Part shown: positions 8,353 to 16,331 of the stretch, in pieces
Layout of the letters: each line of letters begins with the position of its first letter
Position numbering within the stretch: position 1 is the stretch's first letter
Assembly (NCBI GenBank): GCA_031260285.1
Contig: JAIRKD010000101.1
Location: forward strand, 1-49,407
Source: Gemmatimonadota bacterium
GTDB lineage: Bacteria > Gemmatimonadota > Gemmatimonadetes > Longimicrobiales > Longimicrobiaceae
Direction: 5' to 3'
Length of the DNA stretch: 49,407 nucleotides
Made by a program: the position numbers and the translations under genes
The notes under the pieces: model-generated
The model's input: only the letters and a program-made list of their open reading frames with translations
Databases searched by the model: none
Told to the model about the DNA's origin: nothing

Positions 8353-9193
8353 TCAAGGCGGTTTCACCCTGGTTGAGGTCCTTATCGCACTTTCCCTGGG
8401 CGGTTTGATCATCGGATCGGTATTCCGGATCGTTTCGGGATACACCCGGTTTGTCGAAATGGAAAGTGCCCGGGTCGAGGTTCAGCAGAACGCGCGTGCC
8501 GCGTTCGAAATGATTGCGGGAGAGATGCGGTCCCTTGGCCCCGGAGAGGGTCTTGTAAGAGCGGATCGTGATTCGATCACGCTGAGGGTCCCCAGAGTCC
8601 GGGGCGTAATCGGTGGGATCTGCCCGGATGGACGTCCTGTGGTTGTTTTTCCGGCAACGGGAGAGGCGGGGTTCGGTGTGAATCTGGGGCTGGGTATGGA
8701 GGTTCACGGTTCGGGGGAAAGCCGGGCTGCCCGGGTGCTTGAAATCTCTCCTCCCGGAGCCCGATGCGGGGTTGAGACAGCTCCCGGAAACGAACTCCGG
8801 ATGCTGACGCTGGAATCCCCCGCAGACATGGAGTTCTCTCTTCCATGGATGGTTCCGGGTGACCTCGTTTCACTTTCCGAAATGGTCACCTACCGAACCG
8901 GAAGCTCGGCCGGAGTCCCCGGTCGGTGGATTCTGAGGCGCGTGGGCAGCGGGCCGGGAGCAACCAATCAGCCCTTTGCCGGGCCGATTGCCTCGGGAGA
9001 AGACGGTTTTCGGCTGGAGTATTTCGGGGGCGAGTCAGTACTTCCGCTGCCGGTGCCGGTTGAGGATCGAGAGGTGAGAGCCCGGGTGAACCGGGTTGCC
9101 GTGATTGTGGAGTGGGTGAGCCGGTATGGATCGGGAGACCAGCAGATTTCGAGGGTGGATACAATTGTGGTTCCGCTGAGAAACCAGGATTGA
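8345..9193 (+). CDS. Minor pseudopilin of PilW type
   Basis: 282 residues. I place the start at GTG 8345, five bases after a perfect AGGAGG (8334-8339); this gives a short leader MRDQGG followed by FTLVEVLIALSLGG, with cleavage after Gly6 and Glu11 at +5. The ATG at 8321 would add eight residues. The rest is a beta-rich globular domain typical of PilW, the largest minor pilin. It overlaps the PilV-type gene by eight bases, so the two are probably translationally coupled. Confidence 0.82.
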   Translation: MRDQGGFTLVEVLIALSLGGLIIGSVFRIVSGYTRFVEMESARVEVQQNARAAFEMIAGEMRSLGPGEGLVRADRDSITLRVPRVRGVIGGICPDGRPVVVFPATGEAGFGVNLGLGMEVHGSGESRAARVLEISPPGARCGVETAPGNELRMLTLESPADMEFSLPWMVPGDLVSLSEMVTYRTGSSAGVPGRWILRRVGSGPGATNQPFAGPIASGEDGFRLEYFGGESVLPLPVPVEDREVRARVNRVAVIVEWVSRYGSGDQQISRVDTIVVPLRNQD

Positions 9194-9238
9194 GCCGGCT
9201 GTACGGCCATCAACTGATAGAGGTGGAGGGGGCGATCC

Positions 9239-9802
9239 ATGGATGAGCGGGGCGCAGCACTCCCGATGGCCATCTTCGGTCTGGTGATCCTGTCTTTTCT
9301 GGGGACATTTGCCATCGAATCGGCCTCGATGGAGATGACGCTGAGCCGATCCCGGTTCAATGGAATCCGGGGGCTCTTTGAAGCGGATGCAGCGATTGAG
9401 GTGTTTGTCGCTGGTCTGGCGGAAGAGCTTGCGGCAGGGGGGACCCTCGGGTCCGGAGAGTACCTGGTTGACCTTCCCGGTGGAGAGGGGTTCAGGGTGA
9501 TTGTCTCCTTACTCTATCGCGGTGAGAACGAAGGATCCGGAGATTCAACTCCATTCATCGAGACAACGGAAGTACTGAGCATCATTGCCTCACCCGGAGA
9601 GGGATGGGGAAGGGCCGCCGCGGCGCTGGTGGAGGTATCGCGCACTGGCGCACCGGATTCTGATACGGACTCCGCAGGGATCGCTGGTGGTTCTGCCCGA
9701 ACCGATGATGACGCAACCGTTCCGGAGCTGACTGCTGAGCCGTTGATGAATACCTGGGTGATAAAGAAACCCACTTTCGGCTGGTTCGAGGTTACCCGCT
9801 GA
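9239..9802 (+). CDS. PilX-type pilus assembly protein
   Basis: 187 residues. The N-terminus MDERGAALPMAIFGLVILSF has the ERG-A-L/ALP pattern of PilX-N proteins, whose first helix anchors in the membrane, and a conserved Glu (27) lies further along the helix. The C-terminal half is Gly-, Ser- and Thr-rich and low in cysteine. GGTGGAGGGG precedes ATG 9239. The order FimT-PilV-PilW-PilX is the usual minor pilin cluster; no PilY1 tip adhesin and no major pilin occur in the window. Confidence 0.8.
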   Translation: MDERGAALPMAIFGLVILSFLGTFAIESASMEMTLSRSRFNGIRGLFEADAAIEVFVAGLAEELAAGGTLGSGEYLVDLPGGEGFRVIVSLLYRGENEGSGDSTPFIETTEVLSIIASPGEGWGRAAAALVEVSRTGAPDSDTDSAGIAGGSARTDDDATVPELTAEPLMNTWVIKKPTFGWFEVTR

Positions 9803-9832
9803 TCAGAACCCGCACAATTGTTCAGGAATGGC

Positions 9833-10912
9833 ATGGGACTTTTCCGTCGGAACGACACCATGATCGGGATCGATATCGGCAGCGATTCCGTGAAGGCTGC
9901 GGTGATTGATCATGCAGCTCAGATGCCCCGGCTGATGCAGCTTGTGACAACTCCTGTGCGAAAAGGTGCAATCCGGGAGGGCGAGATCATGGATTCCACC
10001 GCCGTGATTGATGCGCTCCGGAAGGTTACCGGCCAGCTGGGGTTGATGCGGAACATCACAGTGGCTGTGGGTGGACGTGACGTCATAATCCGGAAGATCA
10101 GCCTGGACCCTGTGCCGGAGGAGGATCTTCATGAGGTGATCCGCTGGGAGGCTGAGAGTGTTGTGCCTTTTGAGATGCGTGATGTTTCTCTCGGGTACCA
10201 GCTCCTGGATCCGGCGGGGCGGGGAACAACGGATGTCCTGCTTGCCGTTGCAAGGAAGAATCTGGTCGAGCAGCGGCTTCAGCTGCTTGAGAAGGCTGGT
10301 ATCACCGCCGGGATTGTTGATACCGATGCGTTTGCGCTCTTCAACGCATTTGAACTCAACTACCCGATGATTGAGACTGGTCTTTACGCGCTTGTAAACA
10401 TCGGGCTGGAGACAGCCACAATTGTGGTGTGTCATAACGGTATTCCCCTTGGCGCACGCGATGTCCCCTATGGCTCCCGGCAGCTGGGTTGCGAAGGTGT
10501 TGATGTGCCGCCCCTTCTCGCGACGGAGAGTTCCGCCCCGGAGGTATCTGTAGAGGCTGTTGAACGGGTGAGTTCCCTGTCCCGCCAGAGGATTGCGGAG
10601 CTGGGAACTGCTGTTGAACGGATGGTTGGCAGTTCAGTTAGTGCCGCGGACAGAGGCTGCCGCCCCGGGGCGGTTTTCCTGGCTGGCGGTACCGCGGCCG
10701 CTCCGGGGATCGGCGAGTGTCTGGCGCATCAGATGGGCGTCCGCGTTGAAGTTGCGAGCCCTTTCCTGAAGCTGGAGGTGGCCCCCGCGGCTCTGGGGAC
10801 TCTCACGGAGAGCCATCGGCCGTCCGTGTGGATGCTTGCCATAGGCCTGGCACTGAGGCCAGCGACGGACTGCCATCGGAAGAGGGCCCGCGGAAGGCGA
10901 TGGGTGATCTGA
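9833..10912 (+). CDS. pilM: Type IV pilus assembly protein PilM
   Basis: Cytoplasmic actin-like protein that binds ATP and the N-terminal tail of PilN, linking the pilus motor to the periplasmic alignment complex. 359 residues; the phosphate-1 motif IGIDIGSDSVKAAVI follows MGLFRRND at once, and LVNIGLETATIVV and FLAGGTAAAPG are the later actin-fold loops. I use ATG 9833 (AGGAATGG upstream) rather than the TTG at 9818. The stop overlaps the pilN start as ATGA. Confidence 0.93.
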   Translation: MGLFRRNDTMIGIDIGSDSVKAAVIDHAAQMPRLMQLVTTPVRKGAIREGEIMDSTAVIDALRKVTGQLGLMRNITVAVGGRDVIIRKISLDPVPEEDLHEVIRWEAESVVPFEMRDVSLGYQLLDPAGRGTTDVLLAVARKNLVEQRLQLLEKAGITAGIVDTDAFALFNAFELNYPMIETGLYALVNIGLETATIVVCHNGIPLGARDVPYGSRQLGCEGVDVPPLLATESSAPEVSVEAVERVSSLSRQRIAELGTAVERMVGSSVSAADRGCRPGAVFLAGGTAAAPGIGECLAHQMGVRVEVASPFLKLEVAPAALGTLTESHRPSVWMLAIGLALRPATDCHRKRARGRRWVI

Positions 10913-11553
10913 TGATCCGGATCAATCTGCTGGACGCCGGAAGTGAGGAAGTCGCCGCGTCTCCCCGTGTCTTTGGGGTCCCGCGGAATCTGCAAGCTGC
11001 GCAAGCGGGAGTTGCGGGCCTGGCGTTCTTCTGGATGGCGCTTATCGCTGGCTGGGGATGGGTGATCCGGGGTCTTTACGCAAACACCGGTGATACGGCT
11101 GACCTCATTGCGGTTGTCGCAGCTGATTCACTGTTGCTCGTGGAAGAGTTTGATCTTCTGAAGCGAGTGGAAGCGGAGACAGATATTGTTGCAGAGCGGG
11201 TTGCCCTGGTGCAGCAACTGGATGGGCGCCGCCATATCTGGCCACTGCTCCTTGATGAAGTAAGCGCGGCACTTCCCCGGGGCGTCTGGCTCAGGGAGAT
11301 CATCTCTGCTCTTCCGGTTGAGACTCCGGAAAGCCCCGTCTTTGTGATTCATGGTTTTACTCAATCAGCAGCGCTGGTTTCGAAGTATCTGCATGAACTT
11401 GAAATCTCTCCCCATGTGAGGGATGTCACCCTCGGCAATATGAATCTGGTAAAGCGCGGAGTGGAGGGCGCGATCCATCAGTTTGCGATGCAGGCACGGT
11501 TTGAGGTTGGCGAACTTCCCTTGTCATCACCTCCTTCAGCTCCCGGTGAGTAA
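10912..11553 (+). CDS. pilN: Type IV pilus assembly protein PilN
   Basis: 213 residues. Begins MIRINLLD, the conserved cytoplasmic INLLP-like tail that docks on PilM; one membrane helix at about 29-50, then a coiled-coil segment and a ferredoxin-like periplasmic domain (about 110-200). It forms heterodimers with PilO in the inner-membrane alignment complex. The start shares ATGA with the pilM stop. Confidence 0.92.
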   Translation: MIRINLLDAGSEEVAASPRVFGVPRNLQAAQAGVAGLAFFWMALIAGWGWVIRGLYANTGDTADLIAVVAADSLLLVEEFDLLKRVEAETDIVAERVALVQQLDGRRHIWPLLLDEVSAALPRGVWLREIISALPVETPESPVFVIHGFTQSAALVSKYLHELEISPHVRDVTLGNMNLVKRGVEGAIHQFAMQARFEVGELPLSSPPSAPGE

Positions 11554-11555
11554 CC

Positions 11556-12149
11556 GTGATCATTCCTGAAGGTCGATCCGCACGTGAAGTGCTGTTGTTG
11601 ATGATTGTTCTGGCTGTTGCCATGAGCATCTCCTGTTACCGCTTTCTGTACAGGCCCGCGTCCATTGCTGAGAGAGAAGCGGATATGCACCTGGAGAAAT
11701 TACACGCGGAGAACTCCCGGATGAAGACAATCATCGATACTTCCAACCGTGCTGACAGGGAGCGGCGGCTCGCTGAAAAGAAGAGAAACCTGGAACGGAT
11801 CGGACCGCTCCTTCCGTCGGCTGAAGAACTGCCTGTTCTGATGGATCGGATCGTCAGCGAAGCTGCTGCAACAGGCGTTGAGATCGTACTTCTGCAGCCC
11901 CTTGATATTGCCGAGGAGAAACAACACCTCCGGTACCGGTATGTGATGACCATAACGGGGTCATTCCATCAGATCAGCCGATTCCTGGCGGCGGTGGCTT
12001 CGCTCCCCCGGATTATTGTGCCCGCGGAGCTTTCCCTTTTGATGGAGAGCGGAATAGAGGAATCCGGAGTGCCCCTTCTGAAAGCGGATTTCTCCCTCGA
12101 AACTTATGTCCTTCACCCCGAATCTGTGCTGACTGATGTGGACAGGTAA
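11556..12149 (+). CDS. pilO: Type IV pilus assembly protein PilO
   Basis: 197 residues from GTG 11556, two bases after the pilN stop. One N-terminal membrane helix (about 10-30), a coiled coil rich in Glu/Lys/Arg (about 35-80) and a periplasmic alpha-beta domain. It contains ITGSFHQISRFLAAVASLPRII, the usual PilO segment in the final domain. Partners are PilN and PilP. Confidence 0.92.
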   Translation: MIIPEGRSAREVLLLMIVLAVAMSISCYRFLYRPASIAEREADMHLEKLHAENSRMKTIIDTSNRADRERRLAEKKRNLERIGPLLPSAEELPVLMDRIVSEAAATGVEIVLLQPLDIAEEKQHLRYRYVMTITGSFHQISRFLAAVASLPRIIVPAELSLLMESGIEESGVPLLKADFSLETYVLHPESVLTDVDR

Positions 12150-12771
12150 TCCGTGGAGCTGCTGCCTGAAGCTCAGGGCACAACACAGACCTGGGTACTG
12201 GATCATACTGGTGCTGCTGATCGCTGTGTCTCCTTCAGCCGGGTTGGCTCACCCGCCGGGGTGGGCCGGGGATCAGAGTATGTCATGGGGATCTCCTTTT
12301 TCTGCTTTCTCTGCGCCAGTTCTTCCGGCTCAGTCTGCTGCTGCAGACGGTCCACGGGGGCGAGATGGGCGGATTCGCCTGACTGCGCCTCCTGAGACGG
12401 CCCGGATGGCATCCTTGAGTGGATTGACGGATCCCCCCGGGGGAGAGGCATTCCGTTACACCATAGAGAGCTGGCCTGACCCGTTCAGGGCGCCCGAGTC
12501 AGGGAAGGCAATAACTGTTGTTTCCAGATTGATGGTGGTGGGTCTGATTGAGGCTTCGGACGCCTCGCGGTCCATTGCGCTGCTGCGGAGGAAAGAGATG
12601 GATGATCCATATTATATCCGGGTCGGGGACGTTGTTGGAAACCGACGGGTGACCTCGATTCACCTGGATGGGGTGGAAAGTATCCCGGAAGGTGGTGGTA
12701 ATGAGGACGTGGAGCTCATTGTCCTGAACTCTCCTCGCCCGATGGCTTTTGAGAGGGGGTCTGATGAATGA
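12136..12771 (+). CDS. pilP: Type IV pilus assembly lipoprotein-type PilP
   Basis: 211 residues, overlapping pilO by 14 bases. After a hydrophobic signal-like segment (about 20-40) comes a Pro/Ser-rich linker and then the conserved FRYTIESWPDPFRAP, whose Y...DPF core marks PilP, with a beta-sandwich domain from about 120 (VVGLIEASDASRSIALL). PilP bridges PilN/PilO and the secretin. There is no Cys at the end of the signal segment, so it is probably not lipidated, unlike Pseudomonas PilP. Confidence 0.85.
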   Translation: MWTGNPWSCCLKLRAQHRPGYWIILVLLIAVSPSAGLAHPPGWAGDQSMSWGSPFSAFSAPVLPAQSAAADGPRGRDGRIRLTAPPETARMASLSGLTDPPGGEAFRYTIESWPDPFRAPESGKAITVVSRLMVVGLIEASDASRSIALLRRKEMDDPYYIRVGDVVGNRRVTSIHLDGVESIPEGGGNEDVELIVLNSPRPMAFERGSDE

Positions 12772-14236
12772 TTCGACTCGGCTGCCTGTCGGATATCTGA
12801 TGTTGGTTCCGGCTCTTCTTCTGTTGCTTGAAGCGGCTGTTGTAAAGCCGGGAATTGCGCAGACACCGGTGAATGAGGAAGAGCCGGCATCAGCGGGAGC
12901 TTCGGTACTCCGGGCTTCGGAAGTGGCCTCGGATATATCTGATATAGATGTTTCCGAGCGGGTAACTGTCACTTTTGCCCAGGCGGAGATTCAGGATGTA
13001 CTGGCCACTTTTGCGGAGTTCTCGCGAAGGTCCATCATCCCCGGAGCAGCTGTGAAGGGAGAGGTGACCGCGGCCATCCGTAATCAACCCTGGGATATCG
13101 CTCTCGGAGCAATTCTCCGGGCTCACGGGTTGAGTATGAAGGAACTCCCATCCGGCATACTGCTGGTTGACGCACCCGAAAGACTGGAGCTGCTGGAGGC
13201 CGCGGAGCCGCTGATGACCCGTACCTTTCGGGTGGACTACGTTCCGGTTGGTGAAGCCGCCGACGCACTGGAAGCCCTTCGTTCTGAACGGGGGCGGATA
13301 TCCGTAAACCCCTCTGCCAATACTCTGGTTATTACTGACGCTGAGTCTGTAGTGAAGGGGATGACAGAGCTCCTGGCACAGCTGGATGTCAGGGTTCCGC
13401 GAGTGTCTATCCAGGCGGAGATCATCTTTGTAAACCGTACAAACGTCGAGGAGCTGGGGCTTACCTATCAACTGGAAGACAGAGGTCTGTCCCCGTCCAG
13501 CGGGAGTTTTTCGGACAATACCGCTGAAAGCGCATCCGGAGGCAGTACCGGGAATGGAGGTACTTCCTCCCTGACGGGGTATGACGGCGGAATCAATCTT
13601 GGTGGTTCATTGATCTCGGCGATCGGGAACGCTCACGTCCGGGTTCAGCAGCCTCAGCTTGAGGCGGTTATTTCGCTGATCATCGGGAGTCGTTCACTTA
13701 CAACCTTTCTTGACGCACTCCGGATTCTTGAGCTCTCGGATGTTCAGGCCTCGCCAACTATTACCACGCTGGACAACCAGCAGGCCGAGATCTGGGTCGG
13801 GGAACGAACTCCGCTGCGTGTCGTGGATGTCGGGTCGACGGGAAACGCTTCCGGGTCTGGTGAAATCACCCAACCGCGCGCCACTGCCCAACTCGTGGAA
13901 ACCGGGATCCGCCTCAGGGTTACGCCCACTGTCACCGCGGACAGACGCATTCTGATGCAGCTCCATGCAGAGCGGTCGAGTGCTCAACTTGCCGCAACTG
14001 ATATCGGAGTGGTCTTCCAGCAACAGCAGGGGACAACCCGCCTGCTGGTTCGTAACGGCGAAACGGCTGTTATCGGCGGGCTGACCGTAACGGAGCGGTC
14101 AACAACCCGGGCGGGGATTCCTCTTCTCATGGACCTTCCTCTGATCGGCACCCTCTTCCGTACTACCCGGGAAAGGGAGCAGAAGCGGGATCTGGTGATT
14201 CTCGTGACTCCGAGAATCCTGGAGGATCAATCATGA
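12764..14236 (+). CDS. pilQ: Type IV pilus secretin PilQ
   Basis: 490 residues. Forms the outer-membrane pore through which the pilus passes. A signal peptide (cut near AQTP, about residue 34) is followed by a secretin/TonB short N-terminal domain (about 70-125), an N1-type domain (about 145-215) and the secretin pore domain with VETGIRLRVTPTV and LVILVTPRIL near the end. A Gly/Ser-rich insert lies at about 245-275. The AMIN domains of Pseudomonas PilQ are missing, so it is shorter. ATG 12764 follows GAGAGGGGG; it overlaps the pilP end by eight bases. Confidence 0.93.
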   Translation: MNDSTRLPVGYLMLVPALLLLLEAAVVKPGIAQTPVNEEEPASAGASVLRASEVASDISDIDVSERVTVTFAQAEIQDVLATFAEFSRRSIIPGAAVKGEVTAAIRNQPWDIALGAILRAHGLSMKELPSGILLVDAPERLELLEAAEPLMTRTFRVDYVPVGEAADALEALRSERGRISVNPSANTLVITDAESVVKGMTELLAQLDVRVPRVSIQAEIIFVNRTNVEELGLTYQLEDRGLSPSSGSFSDNTAESASGGSTGNGGTSSLTGYDGGINLGGSLISAIGNAHVRVQQPQLEAVISLIIGSRSLTTFLDALRILELSDVQASPTITTLDNQQAEIWVGERTPLRVVDVGSTGNASGSGEITQPRATAQLVETGIRLRVTPTVTADRRILMQLHAERSSAQLAATDIGVVFQQQQGTTRLLVRNGETAVIGGLTVTERSTTRAGIPLLMDLPLIGTLFRTTREREQKRDLVILVTPRILEDQS

Positions 14237-14529
14237 CGATTTGTGAAATTGCCCACATGCGGTCTTGCGTTCGAAGTGACCCCCGATACCTTTCAGCGGC
14301 GAATCGCGTCTCCAGGGTCATGCGTAATCCCGGTGGGTTCTCTGAGGGTTGTCCCTCGGATGACTGCCCGGCGCTTGCGGATGAGAGTGGCAGAAACAAC
14401 CTTCCCGTGAGGTGCCGGGCAGGTCACTTTTCCCGTTGGAGCGCTTCCGGGGTTGCGCGGGGGCTTGGCCTGTCGCCTGGCCCTCGTTCATTTCAGCCTG
14501 ATCCGCAACACAAAGATACAGGACGCAGG

Positions 14530-15717
14530 ATGTTCCGTTTCACAACAGCGGGTGAATCCCACGGGCCAGCGCTTCTCGCTATTGTTGAGGGTGTTCCCGC
14601 CGGGTTGGAGATAGATGGAGAGCAGATCGACGCCGAGCTTCGGCGCCGACAGGGCGGGTACGGCCGTGGCGGCCGCATGCGTATCGAATCTGACCGGGCG
14701 GAGATCCTGTCAGGAGTGCGGCATGGGCAGGCGCTGGGGTCCCCCATCACCCTGCAGGTGCGCAACCGTGACTGGGAGAACTGGACTGTCGCGATGTCCG
14801 CGGCGCCTCTCGACAGTCCGGCGGACGATGAAACGCTGCGACGGGTTTTCTTCCCGCGTCCCGGACATGCGGACCTTGTCGGCATCCTGAAATATGACCG
14901 GCATGATGCCCGGGATATTCTGGAGCGCGCCAGCGCCCGGGAGACTACCTCGCGGGTGGCGGCAGGCGCGGTCGCCAAACAGCTTCTCCGCGCGGTGGGC
15001 ATCGAAATCGGCAGCCATGTTGTGATGCTTGGCGGGATCGAGGCGAAGCTCCCGGACGAACTCCCCGCTGATCTGAACGCCGCTGTTGAACCGTCGCCGG
15101 TCCGCACGCTGGATCCTGATGCGGAAGAACGGATGATCGACGCGATCGACGAGGCGAAGAAGAACGGAGATACCCTCGGCGGTGTTTTCGAGGTGGTGGT
15201 GAGCGGTGTCCCGATCGGCCTGGGTTCTCATGTCTCCTGGGATCGCAAGCTGGATGGCCGTCTCGCGGGCGCCCTGATGTCGATCCAGGCGATCAAGGGA
15301 GTTGAGATCGGGATGGGCTTTGAAGCGGGTGCTCGTCCGGGGTCGCGGGTTCATGATTCAATCGTTGCGGGCGAGCATGGTTATGGGCGGTCCGCCAACG
15401 CCGCCGGCGGTCTGGAGGGAGGAATCACCACGGGTCTGCCGATTGTGCTGCGGGCGGTGATGAAGCCGATCTCCACACTGATGCAGCCGTTGCCCACGGT
15501 TGATCTCCGGACCGGTGAGCGTGGGGATGCGGTCCGTGAGCGGTCCGATGTTTGCGCGCTCCCCGCCGCCGGTGTGGTCGGAGAGGCGATGGTGGCGATT
15601 GTTCTCGCGGAGGCCGTTCTGGAGAAGTTCGGAGGTGATTCCATCACGGAACTGCGCCGGAACATCGACGGGTACCTCGCGCAGATCGCGGGTCGGCAGT
15701 TCCTGCCCGCCAGATAA
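14530..15717 (+). CDS. aroC: Chorismate synthase
   Basis: Last step of the shikimate pathway, turning EPSP into chorismate with reduced FMN. 395 residues; starts MFRFTTAGESHG and shows RPGHAD, the ASARETTSRVAAG segment and the C-terminal RSDVCALPAAGVVGEAM. The start ATG 14530 has AGGACGCAGG upstream; the frame is open back to pilQ, but that part has no homology to the family. The 293-base gap after pilQ has no gene. aroK follows after eleven bases. Confidence 0.96.
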   Translation: MFRFTTAGESHGPALLAIVEGVPAGLEIDGEQIDAELRRRQGGYGRGGRMRIESDRAEILSGVRHGQALGSPITLQVRNRDWENWTVAMSAAPLDSPADDETLRRVFFPRPGHADLVGILKYDRHDARDILERASARETTSRVAAGAVAKQLLRAVGIEIGSHVVMLGGIEAKLPDELPADLNAAVEPSPVRTLDPDAEERMIDAIDEAKKNGDTLGGVFEVVVSGVPIGLGSHVSWDRKLDGRLAGALMSIQAIKGVEIGMGFEAGARPGSRVHDSIVAGEHGYGRSANAAGGLEGGITTGLPIVLRAVMKPISTLMQPLPTVDLRTGERGDAVRERSDVCALPAAGVVGEAMVAIVLAEAVLEKFGGDSITELRRNIDGYLAQIAGRQFLPAR

Positions 15718-15728
15718 CCCCCGGTTCC

Positions 15729-16289
15729 GTGTTCCCCGAGCGGGTTGTTCTCGTCGGTTTTATGGGGTCCGGCAAGACGCGGGTTGGCCGGGAGCTGGCC
15801 AACCGCCTCGGCTGGCGTCATGTGGATCTGGACCGTGAGATCGAAGTCCGTGAGGGGGTTACCATCCCGGAGTACTTCGAGCGCCACGGCGAAACCGCCT
15901 TCCGGGCGATCGAGGCGGAGATCACTCCCCTTTTCACCGCAGCTTCTCACACGGTTATCTCTACGGGAGGCGGTTGGGTCACGAACCCGGGCATGTTCGA
16001 GGCATTGCCATCGGGAACGCTGACGGTCTTCCTCCGGGTTGCACCCGAAGAAGTGCTTCGCCGGGTCTCCGTGGGGCCTGGCCGGTCTACGCGCCCTCTG
16101 CTTGCCGGGCCGGACCCGGCGGCGAAGATCGTGGAACTGATGGCTGCTCGGGATCCTTTATACTCCCGGGCGATGCTCGCTGTTGAGACCGACCGCCGTT
16201 CTCCCCGGGATGTGGCGGAGGAGATCTGCCGGAACATGCAGGGCGGGGAGTGGCAGACCAAGCATGATGTTGACAGCGGAATTGAATGA
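15729..16289 (+). CDS. aroK: Shikimate kinase
   Basis: Phosphorylates shikimate at O3 with ATP. 186 residues with Walker A GFMGSGKT (10-17), the shikimate-binding DLDREIE, FR near 58-59, and STGGG (77-81). Start is GTG 15729. In many bacteria pilMNOPQ is followed by aroK-aroB; here aroC-aroK follow and aroB is not in the window. Confidence 0.95.
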   Translation: MFPERVVLVGFMGSGKTRVGRELANRLGWRHVDLDREIEVREGVTIPEYFERHGETAFRAIEAEITPLFTAASHTVISTGGGWVTNPGMFEALPSGTLTVFLRVAPEEVLRRVSVGPGRSTRPLLAGPDPAAKIVELMAARDPLYSRAMLAVETDRRSPRDVAEEICRNMQGGEWQTKHDVDSGIE

Positions 16290-16331
16290 TATCCAGTGAC
16301 GGATCGGCGGATAACGCCGGGGAGATGGCAA

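Noticed and set aside
16296-16331. Longer topA start at GTG 16296
   Set aside because: The TTG at 16332 has a good ribosome-binding site and gives the standard TopA N-terminus.
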